DNA from: Stagonosporopsis chrysanthemi
Lineage: Eukaryota; Ascomycota; Dothideomycetes; Pleosporales; Didymellaceae
Assembly: GCA_022560025.1 (NCBI GenBank)
Contig: JAFISE010000211.1
Span: 1 to 47,041 of the forward strand
DNA: 47,041 nt
Direction of reading: 5' to 3'
Below are positions 10,751 to 21,500 of this stretch, piece by piece. Under the pieces are notes generated by a model. The model was not told where the DNA came from, made no database searches, and saw only the letters and a list, made by a program, of their open reading frames with translations. The first letter of the stretch is position 1. Each line of letters begins with the position of its first letter. A program made the translations under genes and the position numbers.

Positions 10751-11533
10751 AGCTTTTTACAAGGGCCACTGATGTAATTCTATAAGTAGTGATACGATAG
10801 CAATGGGCTATGTATGAATACCTAAGCCTTTCTGTATGCGCAGGTTTTGAGCAATGCGCACGTGAGGAGAATCACAGGTAGAAGATCCGATACTGGAACT
10901 TCCAAGTGAACTTTAGGTGCAGCTGATTCCGCCTTTGTTATAGCATCTGCTTGCTCGCAAGCAGTCAGTGTCTTGCAGGCGTCAAAGCGCTTCAGTTTCG
11001 TATCAGAAATAGGTGATGCGCAGTAAGTGGGGTCACAAGATTCACTCGTGTGCGTCCGATGTAAGTCTGGAGTAGTCAGTCATGCAAGGGTGTCGGGAGT
11101 TCGCGTGAAAGATCGAAGGAACGAAACATGGCCGATGGAGCAGCTGTCTTATGGTCGCGAGCAAGTGGTGTTCCAGAGACCGATTACGATCTGTTACGCG
11201 ACTTATCGTCACCGACATGTTATCACACACCATCTGTGCTTTTGAGCCTCTGGTCAGAGCATCAATCCCGCTTACACCAGATGTTTTGTCCTTATTCACT
11301 TCATTAAAGGCTGCTAGGGACTTGCGACCTGGCGGATATGAGAACGTGAGCAACGTTGAGCCGGTCTGATGAATATATTGATGGAAGGAGTCGAAAGTAG
11401 TTAGACGCTTGCGAGCTTGATTGCTCGCTGGCGCCGACCTAACCTTTTCAAGCTTGACGAAGTGAAAGGCAAGATCTCCAGGACTGGAATTTCAGAAACC
11501 TTCGTATAGTCAACTCAACCTCATCAAAGTACC
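10751..11533. other. Intergenic region, nothing recognised
   Basis: It contains the 3' flank of the hydrolase gene and the promoter of the next gene. Overlapping short frames on both strands around 11027-11369 show no motif, no splice-supported extension and no ATG-led model I could defend. Confidence 0.6.
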
Positions 11534-12063
11534 ATGGCACACTCGGATCTCTGGCGCGGCTTCCTTATTGCAGTCTCCATGTACATCGTTCTCGCGCTCA
11601 GTCGCGCGAAGAACATGTACATTGGTAAACACTTCCTCCTCACTCCGCAGCTCGCTACTAACAGTGACAAAGGCTACGTCTTCGTTTCTATTCTATGCTT
11701 GGCTCTTGCCTACATCGCACTCACCGACATCCGTCACTCGCTGATCTGCGCCGACGTGCTCAGCAAAACCAAAGGTGCGTTGCTTTCACTCGGCAGCAGA
11801 CTCGCTTACACTGACAATGAACAGAAACAGCTGCACTGCTATACCCTCAGTGTGATCAGACATCCATCGTTATCCTCGAGATCTACGAGCACCAGGATGG
11901 TCCAACACGAATGGCTTGGTCCGCCCATGTGGTTGCCTCAAGCGGTGTGTTGTGCAACGCGCCAGCCTTGGCGCCATCTAAAGAGGCAGCGCTCGTAGAG
12001 CTACAAAAGGTGCTGGTGAAGGAGTTGCTTAGCCAAGCTAAGGAGGCAGGGGCTGCGTCTTGA
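11534..12063 (+). CDS. Small predicted membrane protein, unknown family (3 exons)
   Basis: Splicing two introns (11625-11672, 48 nt; 11775-11824, 50 nt) joins exons 11534-11624, 11673-11774 and 11825-12063 into a 143-aa frame ending at TGA 12061-12063. Both introns have branch-like motifs (ctaac, ctgac) near the acceptor. Residues about 10-25 (FLIAVSMYIVLAL) and 31-45 (GYVFVSILCLALAYIAL) are hydrophobic and could be two membrane helices. The rest is a soluble tail with a helical, Lys/Glu-rich C-terminus (VELQKVLVKELLSQAK). The first intron is a multiple of three with no stop, so unspliced reading runs through it; the branch site and hydrophobic continuity favour splicing. The function is unknown. 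Confidence 0.68.
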
Positions 12064-12490
12064 AAGAGTGCAGAGCGGAGAACACACGGCTTGTGCTCTC
12101 ATGGGCTTGGAAAGATGTACGAATGAGGATCTGTCTGCACCTTTTCTACGAGATGAAGACAACTACCTGTTTGTAGCTGCTGTTTAACCCGAATTTTCGG
12201 CATCAATTCGACGGCTGCATCGTGTAGAAGTAGTTGTGCCAAACGGAATCCGCAGCGGAAACTTAGGACTGTGCATAAAATGGCATCGAGAACACTTCGG
12301 AAGTTGCATTCACCCAAAGACCGTGACACTGATAACAGTGACGTACCTTGGAGGCAAGACAGCGAAGTACACGCGCGAAACAACGCCCAGATCCCGACCA
12401 CTCCCGGCTGCGACTACTCTGGCCGCTCTTACCACATTTATTGTACTTCTCTTCCTGTAGGTAAGTCCGAAAAGATATTCTTAAACGTTT
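12064..12490. other. Intergenic region, nothing recognised
   Basis: This is a convergent interval between a plus-strand gene ending at 12063 and a possible minus-strand gene ending at 12491. Opposite-strand frames (12099-12401 minus, 12236-12564 plus) overlap, start on non-ATG codons or lack motifs. I call no gene here. Confidence 0.5.
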
Positions 12491-12812
12491 TCATAAGTGC
12501 ACAATGGTATCTTGCTCAGCAGTCCTCACGTCGCCGGGTGCAAAGGTCCATTGAGCTTTCCTGACCATCTCAATTTGCTTTTCAGCTGTTTTTAGGATTG
12601 GCCGACGCGCTACGGCTCTTTTCAAGACTCGATCCAACTCTTGTGTCTTGGCTGTTTCGTTTGATAGCTCAGGCTTTTCTGCAGGTGAGCTCGGTTTCTT
12701 GACTGGCTGCACCGCTGGCTTACTCAGTATGTTTGGCTGGATATCGAATTCATCACATTATGACCTTTTGCCCTCCTCTCACCAATCTCATGAACTCGCT
12801 CTTATCAGATGA
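12491..12812 (-). CDS. Possible small hypothetical protein, first exon uncertain
   Basis: A minus-strand frame open from about 12770 to its stop at 12491 reads as a charged, protein-like sequence rich in Lys, Glu and Ala (for example AEKPELSNETAKTQEL and VLKRAVARRPILK). It has no ATG in its open part. An ATG-AGA-TTG triplet set near 12812, followed at once by gtgagagg, with an acceptor ccag near 12756, would give a short first exon in phase and a protein of about 84 aa. That start is a guess. There are no recognised domains. The frame could instead be the last exon of a longer gene. It lies 100 bp downstream of another minus-strand gene. Confidence 0.33.
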
Positions 12813-12912
12813 CAGAGTGTGAGGCCTTGTCCCGATCGTACGAGGAAGCCGTTCACTGCCGTTTCTGGGAATGACATACATGAACGGCTTTCTGGGATCA
12901 ACGGGGATCTGT

Positions 12913-13338
12913 CTAGAATTTCCAAATCAACGGCGGCTTCACCGAGAAGTCGGTCGCTGAAGGCTCCGAAACGGACAGCCTGGCCCATCCCCGCCTGTAG
13001 CCCTCGCCATGATTCCAGCCCTTCCAGATATATTGCGTGCTCGTCCGGGCTCCAACACCGTTATAACCTGGGTCCTTCTCGTTGTACATGACCATGCCAA
13101 TGATAGGCTGCATCGACTGCTTGTCGTTGCGCCAGCGATCGATAGCGCACTCCAAAGGCAAGAGATCAGAGTGGTAGTTCACGGTGATCTGCTTGTTGAT
13201 CTTGTAGTGATGGAAGACAGTGATTGGCGAGTCGTTGGGCCACTTCGGATCTGGAGTACGCGCAATCTCTGGGTCAAACTTGAAAATAATGGAATCGCCG
13301 CGGGGGTCGATGTAGCGATGGAACTCGGCCGGAGCCAT
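12913..13338 (-). CDS. Hypothetical protein, 141 aa, intronless
   Basis: The minus-strand frame starts at ATG 13338, the first ATG in the open frame, and ends at TAG 12913-12915. The protein is Trp-, Tyr- and Pro-rich with motifs such as FHRYIDPRGDSIIFKF, YNEKDPGYNGVG and WKGWNHGEGYRRGW. No signal peptide or membrane helix is seen. I do not recognise the family. The balanced composition and an uninterrupted frame ending in a compact C-terminus (PPLIWKF) support a real gene. The opposite-strand frames over the same bases look like shadows. It is divergent from the gene at 13802. Confidence 0.6.
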   Translation of the reverse strand: MAPAEFHRYIDPRGDSIIFKFDPEIARTPDPKWPNDSPITVFHHYKINKQITVNYHSDLLPLECAIDRWRNDKQSMQPIIGMVMYNEKDPGYNGVGARTSTQYIWKGWNHGEGYRRGWARLSVSEPSATDFSVKPPLIWKF

Positions 13339-13801
13339 GCTGACGGTGCTGCTATAGCGATGGTACTTTAGCGAATGGTCCGTTGAGTGAATATTGCGTG
13401 TTGTGTGGTACAAGTTGCTTTACGGCTATGAGAGAGCGAGGATAGGGTGGAGGAAGCGATCACAGCTGCAGACTCATAAGAAGGAAAGCACGCGGGAAGG
13501 CGCACGTGCTGTTAGCGAGTGAAAGGGCGTGCCCCCAAGCTATCTTCACCTTTGAAAGCCCATTAGATTTTGTCACGGAAAGCTGTAATTTGACCAGTGT
13601 CACATTTTGGGTCAGGATAAATCCAAGTAAGGGCGCTGTTGCCATCGAAAGATGAGGAAGGAGTGTGGCTGAGACAACAAACAAAGCTGCTCGTCACCCT
13701 CCAATACTCCCAGCACCCGGCCGCTCCACATACCACTACCCCGTTATTATACGCCCACAGCTCGCTAACTGTCGTATTATTAACGTTGCACTCTTTCCAA
13801 T
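13339..13801. promoter_or_regulatory. Divergent intergenic region between two hypothetical genes
   Basis: This 463-bp interval separates the start codons of the minus-strand gene (13338) and the plus-strand frame (13802). A pyrimidine-rich plus-strand stretch around 13690-13760 precedes the latter. No specific element was recognised. Confidence 0.4.
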
Positions 13802-14863
13802 ATGGACCTGTCTCCAGATTACTTCAAGCTACTGCAATTTGAGTTGATTGAGCGCAACCAATTGCGCAGATACAAGTCGACAATCGAGCGCTCCAGTCAA
13901 CTCGCAGCAAGCTAGGTGCTGCAAAATAGGCAGAGGTTGCAAAGCGCACGCCAGGACAAAGCTACGCGAAGTCCTAATACATGGCCAGGCTCCATCAGAA
14001 GTGATGGAAGGGCGAGACATGAGTCACGTCATTTCGAGCAGTCCGTACCAATGGAGGCGCCACACCAACAGCAGAGTCCTTGGAGCGCCAGTAAAACACA
14101 GGAATACAACAAGAGATTATCTGAAATCCGGGTGCTGGATACCGAACTCAATGCAAATCGCTTACGCCTCGAATACCTTAGATTCCTCTCGACTGTTGTA
14201 TCATCGAACCTCATGCTCTGGCAGAACCTACGATACGACGACTTGAAGCGCCTTAGAAGAGCCCCGAAGAATGCAACATCAGCATGGCTGGGATCTGCGT
14301 ACCGTCAGGCGCCACGGTCCTTGTCAATGGATGCCTGTGCGTGGACTCGTTGGGACACTCCGGTCACCCCATGGACAACATGGAGAGCTTCATGGAAAGA
14401 ACGAGGTATTAGCTTTGCGCCTCTTCCAGACACTTCGAGAGGTCCAGTACGGCGTCGCTGGAGGGATCGTGTGCTTAACAAATTCAAGAGCAGAACCCGC
14501 GTTCCTGCCTTTGTGAGCGCATACCGTCAAAGCCATCCTTCCAAAAGACCCTGTAGCCCCGAGACCAAGAAGACGCCGTCACCGAGTCCGTGTGGGTTCA
14601 TCGAGCATCTCGACAAGAACTGGAGGTTTCGGCACATATTGAGAAGCAATATTCGTCAAAGTGTGCGGCGTGCGAACCAAAGCAGAGATGCTCAGGGTAC
14701 AGAGACTGTGATCAAGCGAGGAGGGTTCTTTCGTCGGAGAGGCAAGGTGAGAGTGACTGTCAGGGAGCGAGAAGGCGACCAGGACGACGCTCCGGTGCAG
14801 CAGCGAAGGCGGAGAAGTCTCGCGCTAAGCATGTCGGGAAGGATGATCTCGTCCTTGGTCTAG
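13802..14863 (+). pseudogene. Hypothetical gene with an in-frame TAG; pseudogene or unresolved intron
   Basis: An ATG at 13802 opens a 37-codon protein-like frame (MDLSPDYFKLLQFELIERNQ) that meets TAG at 13913-13915. The same frame then stays open for 315 codons to 14863. Downstream, residues read as amphipathic helix (EYNKRLSEIRVLDTELNANR) and then a basic, Trp/Arg-rich tail. The first ATG after the stop is 14051, which would give a 270-aa protein. Either the TAG is a nonsense mutation, or it lies in an intron whose sites I could not settle (a weak donor near 13877 and acceptor near 13933 exist), or the short frame is unrelated. Other frames between 14250 and 14870 also have open stretches, so the 3' half may be spliced differently. 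There is no family match. Confidence 0.45.
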
Positions 14864-15540
14864 GTAGTTGTTCTAGCGAGGACGTGCCACAAGTGGGCTT
14901 CAACAATGGACATGTTTTGCAGCCTCGCTTCTGCCTGATGGGCGTGATGATCATGTGCTCTTGGGGAAACTTTGTCAGGGTGACGAGCCTCTGTTGTAAA
15001 TTGCTGTCAGCGAGAACGAATGCCGTGACGTGCACGCGCAGGGGCCGCACGCCCAGCACGGCCAGCACGGTCCGGATGGAGCTCCCGAAGCTTGGAATGG
15101 GAGGCTGACAGGCCCTGTGCATGCAAGCGGCGGCACTGCAAGTGAACACATCCAAGCAACCCCGCGAACTGTGGCGAGCACCCTCCTTTCCCTGCCAGAC
15201 TGCAGCAATATTCGAGTGCCCTCGCCACCCACACGACCAGCACATCCGGGACAGCCGCGCGCTGAAGAAGGTTGCGTCGCCGCTAACAGCTTAACTCCGT
15301 GCGCCTAATAATTGCATCCAGCGTCCTCCGCCGATCCACGCTGCGAATCTCTCTCCGTCTTATAGCCCGCAGCCTCGATGCGCGCCTGGCCCTAGCTCTG
15401 CCTCGACCCCCTCGACTATGTCCAGCAGGCCGCCTTTCGAATCCCCCCAGCACGTCGCGTGCGCTCGCGCAAACTACACTTGATAGCCCAAATACCCAGC
15501 ATCGCCCTGGCAGTCGATGGATGCGGACTGAGCTGCTCCA
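14864..15540. other. Intergenic / 5' region of the FMP27-like gene
   Basis: It holds the upstream region of the giant gene starting at 15541. The final 200 bases are C-rich on the plus strand, as in many fungal 5' leaders. Several short frames on both strands have no motif. Nothing else is recognised. Confidence 0.5.
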
Positions 15541-18500
15541 ATGGCCCTGCCCTCACTCCAGTTCCTGGCGGGCCTCGCGCTCCTGCTGTACCTGCTGAGC
15601 TTTGTGCTCTTCGCCTTCATCCGTGTAGTCACTGGCGTCTCAGTCCAGCGTCTTGGCTACTCGGGTCTGCGCCGGATCGCATTCACACCCAAGGATGGCC
15701 TGCGTATCGAGATTCGAGGCCTGGGTTTCTCCCTGCACCGCCCCACCTTCGCCCAGCCAACATGGGTCAGCATCGTCCTGACTGAGCTCAAGGTCACCGT
15801 CGATCTGAAGGCGCTCGGCGAGAAGCCGCGGAAAAAGACGGGCTGGACGAACTGGTCCAATGGCGCAGCGCACAAGGACAAGAGTGAAACGAACATACCT
15901 GAGGTCATTGTGGGCGACGCAGACAAAGACACAGCAGCCAGGGATGAACACCGGCGCAGCTTGACCTGGAAGCGGCTGACGGACGCCAAGGAGAAGATAA
16001 AGCGTCTGCACAGCAAGATCAACTACATCTGCATGGTGGATTTGCTGGCATACTCCACTTCTGTTGTGTTCCTCGACGTTGGATCAGTGCAGGTGGGCAA
16101 CCTGTCCGTCGCTGTCGACACTAGGCGTAAGACAGTCGACCGCAGCCGCCTGTTCAACCATCGCAAGCTCAAGTCGGACCAAGAGCAGAGGCCTGCAGAG
16201 TGGCACCTGACCCTGCGCAGTGTTCTGTTCACACCAGAAGGAGGGGAGTCTACCGAAGTGCTCGATCACTGCACCCTCAACATACACGGCTTCCTCAAGA
16301 AAGAGCTGGAAGGTCTCCGAGATGCATCCATCGCTCTCAAGCTAGGACGCCTGAGCATTCCATACGACGATGTCAAGCTTTGCGTGGAGCGTGCTAAGAA
16401 ATACACACCAGCCTCGACGAGGAAACAAAAGGAGCACCATGCAAGGCACCCAGAGGTCACTCTCACCGAAGTGGTCGAGGAGCTTGATCACCCTGGCAGC
16501 CGAGAAGAGAGCATCGTCCAGACTGTATCAGATTCCAGAGAGTTTGCCAGCTCTATCTTGCGTGGAATCCACGAGTTCCAGTTCGCTATTGGCTTCGTTG
16601 GCCTTACCAAGAAAATCAGAGAGAGTCGTAAGAACGAGCATGAGGTCTACTTGAATGCCGCAATGAAAGAGGTTGGCATGGACCTGCTTCGACTGGATCC
16701 CCGAAGCCCCGCACATCTCATGTACTTCTCGCCGAATGACATAGCACATCAAGCCTTACTCGCCGCCATCTCCATCTCCGTCGGTATTGACGATGGCTCC
16801 GGCCATCCAGAACGCCTGCTATACATACCCATGGCTACGACAACGCTCAACACGACCCTTCCCTCCAAGACAATCCAATTCTCAGATGATAAGAACAGCG
16901 CCGAGCGCAATACAAATATTCTTTTCGCTAATCTCGTCGTTACTTCTCCATCGCTGGATCTGGATCCCAAACACCTACCGTTGCTACTGTCTATTTTCAA
17001 CAGCTACGAGTCGCGCAAAAAAACCCAGAGAACCCCAAACAGTAAACGGCACCTCATTCGTAGGTTGCTACCCAAGTCAAATATCAAGATCTCCATTCAC
17101 GAGCCTGTCATCAGGGTGACATTACCGCCTATGGACCCCGAACGGCGAGAGACTGACGAGTTCGACTTGCTGATATATGCATCATCGTCCCTATCGCTGG
17201 ACGTAGAGTCATCACACGCTGCTGATGGCGAGCTCCATTATGCGCTACTGTCTACTTTCCGCATGAACGCGCAGCAGCTGTATTATCAGACTGCTTCAAT
17301 TGAGAAGCACAGCTTGCTTCTGACAGATCACCTCGAATTCAAGCTGCAACTCAGTGCTTCACCAGAGGTCACCGTCGAACTGCGCGGTATGGCGCAAACA
17401 TTCTCGTTCTACTTGGTCCGACCCGAAATCAGCGAGGGTTTGCGACAGATCGTAACGCATCTGCAGAAGGACAGGCGCAGAAAGCGCGGGGCACCCAAGC
17501 AGAAGAAGAGTCTCAGTTTCCTCCGGAAACTGCCGCCGTGGCTGTCATATATCCACCTGCAAGGTTCGGACTTCAATATTGAGATTGCTGGTGTTGACGA
17601 GGGCGTGTCGAAGAACAGCCGTGGGGCCGCAATACACCTCGAATCGTGGACGGCTGAGTACAAGCACAGTCGAGATGACGAAAGCAACCTCAAGCCCGTC
17701 CGCCGCCGTGCACCCAGCAGGACCATCAATCGAGACGAACATCTTATCCGCCCCCCTCCTTCGCCATCACCTAAGTCGCCGGGGAAACCCCTGGGTGATG
17801 CAACTGACGGCAGACGGCTCGCTCTCCACTTTGCAGGCTTGGAAGGCTTCGTCATTGAGGCTGAGGATCAATGGGAGCCGGATCCCTCTCTGTCATTGCC
17901 TCGTATGGAAGTGGCGTTCAACACAGCATCTGACAAACAAGGGCCAATCTTCCACATCCACGCTTTTTCACAGCGACTTTACCTGCGGTACTCGCTGTAT
18001 CGCCACTTCGCAATGGGCATGGCCACGCAGGTCTTTAAGCGGTCATTTGTCGTACCACAAGAGCCTGATGCAGTCGATGAGCCAATGTCGCCCATGTCGC
18101 CCCTACTTTCGCCAACACACCTAGCAGTGCCGTCGATTGATGGCGACTTGTTTGATCCTACGAGGAGCGGGCTTGCTCTTGAAATTGTCACCGTTGACCT
18201 CAAGGCGCAATTCGTCCAGATTAAGGCCGATATGCCTTCAGACCCACCCCTTATGGTGCAAATATATGGCATCGAGGCAGGGCGGCACAGGTGGCAAGCT
18301 CCGTTCCTACGATCACGCTTGGTCAGATTGTACGCTGAGAACCCTAGCATCAAGCGTGTATGGAGCCGTATAGTGAGCGTCAAATCACTGCGACTAGACT
18401 ACCGGCAAACGAAGCGCAGATATGGTCACACAGTCACCGATGACCAGTCGTTTGACATCGCTACCGACGCCATTCGAATTGCTGTTCCGCATCAACTGGT

Positions 18501-21500
18501 CGTACACAAGATTTTTGACAACGTCACGAACGTCACAAAGGTTGTCAAGCAGATGCTCCATCGCTTCAAGACGGGCACGAACGAATATGTGCTTGACAAA
18601 GAGCCGGAAGGCCCCAAGCATGTGCCTAAAATCTCAATCCGCAGTAGGGCTGTACTATTCGAACTTGAGGATAGCTCTTTCGAATGGAAGCTTGGCACGA
18701 TCTACCGTATAGGTTTGATGGAGCAGAAGCAGCGACTGGCACGTGAGCAAGCCTTCGAACTTAAGGTCAAAAAATTGCAGCAACAGGACGAGATGCGAAG
18801 CGGCGGAAGCTCTCGACATCGCGCGAGATCTGCACACAACGGCCTCCATGGTCATCGAAACCGCAATAAATCAAAGACTAGAGATGGGAGACATGGCAGA
18901 TTCCATCGCCGGACTAAGAGTGCGGACTCGAGTGATCAGGGTTCCCTTGATGGGGACAGGCCAATGCGCTACAACAAAGATGGCTTCAGTGGCCTGAGCG
19001 GCTCCAGTCAGACGTCTGTCGAAGTTGCTCTTGAGAAGCTCAAGGTACTCAACGCCCAGACATGGAAGAAGCGCATCGATCACGCTCTTGCAACTCAAAA
19101 CCATTCCATGCAAGACATCCGCTCTATGTTCTGGGGCCTCGACGAACTACCTGATGATGTTGAGCAAAAGGAGACTGTTCTTTCCATCCCCCAGCGTCCC
19201 CCACTGATGGCGCTGGCTATAAGCGACCTTGACATCACCATCGACAAGCCCTCGTTTCCCATGTCAGAATATCCCAAGTTCTTACAACGTGTGGGCAAGG
19301 GCATGCCAACCGACATGCAGTACTCCCTGCTCATTCCGATGCATGTACAGATCAATGCGGGCGAAGCTAAGCTTCATCTCCGGGACTATCCCCTCCCGCT
19401 TGTACACATCCCTTCCATTGGCAATGTAGGGTCATCTCGAATACCAAGTCTGTCGCTAAAGACAGACTTTGTCATTGCAGAGGAGTTCAGGGATGTCGAG
19501 TCCTCGCGAGTCAGCAGAGTGGTGGTCGTACCCAAAGAAGAAACGCTTTCAGGCGAGCCTTCCGGCGGCTTTGCTGTCGACGTGCGCCGTACAGTAGCAC
19601 CCGTCAAGACGTATTCAGACATGAACATCGATATCAACTCAGCATATCCTACGCGTATCACTTGGGGTACATCGTATCAGCCAGCCATTCAGGATATGAT
19701 GCAGATCATCGAGAACTTCACTAAACCTGCTGTCGATCCGTCAGAGCGGGTGGGCTTCTGGGACAAGATCAGACTGACCTTCCACTCACGCATTAACATC
19801 TCGTGGAAAGGTGACGGCGATGTTCACCTCATCCTCAAAGGTGTGCTGCTTGTGTTTTGTCTCATGCACAGCTAACAAAGTCTAGGCTCTCGCGACCCAT
19901 ACATGGTCACAGGCCACGGCGCTGGTTTCGTTATGTGCTGGCAGAACGATGTCAGGCTAACCCTTGCAGAAGACGAAGATCCGCGCAACTTCATGGTAGT
20001 AAAGAGTGGCAGCTACGTCCTTGCTATTCCTGATTTGAGTCACTACGCACGCCACGAATCAGACGCAGAGAATGGCCGTCCCGAGACTGCATCAAGTGCC
20101 TCGAGTCGCAAGCAGCTTTCTGCCTTCAAGAAAACTGTGATGAAGCTAAATGGCAATGTCAGGTGGGGCGTTGGATTGGTTTTTGAACGTAATTTGGATA
20201 GTGGTGGAAGGTCGTTTGACTTCATCCCCCATTACCATGTGGCCCTCAAGAACCCCAAGTACGCGAAGCCGTCGAACGGGAAGGTATATTATTGATTTAC
20301 GTCTACTAAGACAAAGGCTCACTGTGACTAGGAATACGATGCTTTCCGCGGCTTCCGCAGCCACCACATTCACATGTCGATTGCTATTGCTGCGCCGTAC
20401 GATCGGGAATGGTCGGTGGCGAACCAAGAGGCTTCGAAGACGTACAATAGCGTACATCTCACACCTCGCTTCTTTACTCATTTCTACAACTGGTGGTCCA
20501 TGTTCTCGGGCGCTATGTCGCTTCCCGTCCGTCAGGGCAAGCTGTGGCCTGGAGTGGAGAAGTCGAGCAAGAAATTTGGTCGGCATCTTGCAACGATCAA
20601 GTACAATCTGCTACTTTCGCCGTTGTACATGAGCCACATCTACAAGCATAAGGATGCTGAAGACTACGGCTCGGGCGTTATGTCTGCCACCGGATTGAAG
20701 GCGCGTGTAGAAAGTTTCATGCTTGACTTTCATCAGCGCCGTGAGGAGTTTCGTACCGTCGTCCAAGCGCCCCAAGGCAAGGAAGACAGCAAGCAAAACC
20801 AGACCACTGGTATGCGCATCAATCAAGTGCAGCTTGACTTGATTAAGACGGATGTGCGAGCTGTTTCAGCCAGCATAGCAGGCACCAATACAGAGGACGT
20901 TGAGAACGCGACGGCAGAAGAAGCCTCAAACTTCGATCAAAACGACCTCAGTGCAGACCTCTCGAAGTTCACAATACCCGACAACGATTGGGGCTGGGTC
21001 GACATGGACGATTTCATTGAGCTTGGCTGGATCTTACCCTCGGATCGTCACCCAGAGACGCAGATCCTGCCGCTCGCCTTCTCGCCTCATTTCACATACT
21101 TCCGCCAAACAGATCACGCCGACAACATCTCGGGCGATGTCCACAGAACCAGTGCCTTCGGGAACGAGCCCACGCATCACTGTGTCATGTCAGCACGTAA
21201 CGACCCTCGAAGAATCCAATGTGGCCTCATCGAACAACGCATTGAACGAGTCAAGGTACAGATTGAACACAATCACCGTGCCATAGGTGATCAAGAGGTT
21301 AAAGTCATTCGGGAGGTAGATGAGGCTCGAACCGAAGCGGAACGCCGTTTGAACACTTTCAAGAGCCATGCCATAGTCCTCCAACGCAAGCTAGAATTCC
21401 TGACATCGATGCATGGGAGCCTTCTCGAACGACTAGCCGCCACCGAGGCTAATGCCGTAGCGGAAGGCGATGCTGAGACAGATGACGAATTTTACGATGC

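Noticed and set aside
12099..12401. Minus-strand frame of 100 codons
   Set aside because: It begins with GTG, has no family motif, and overlaps equally long frames on the other strand.
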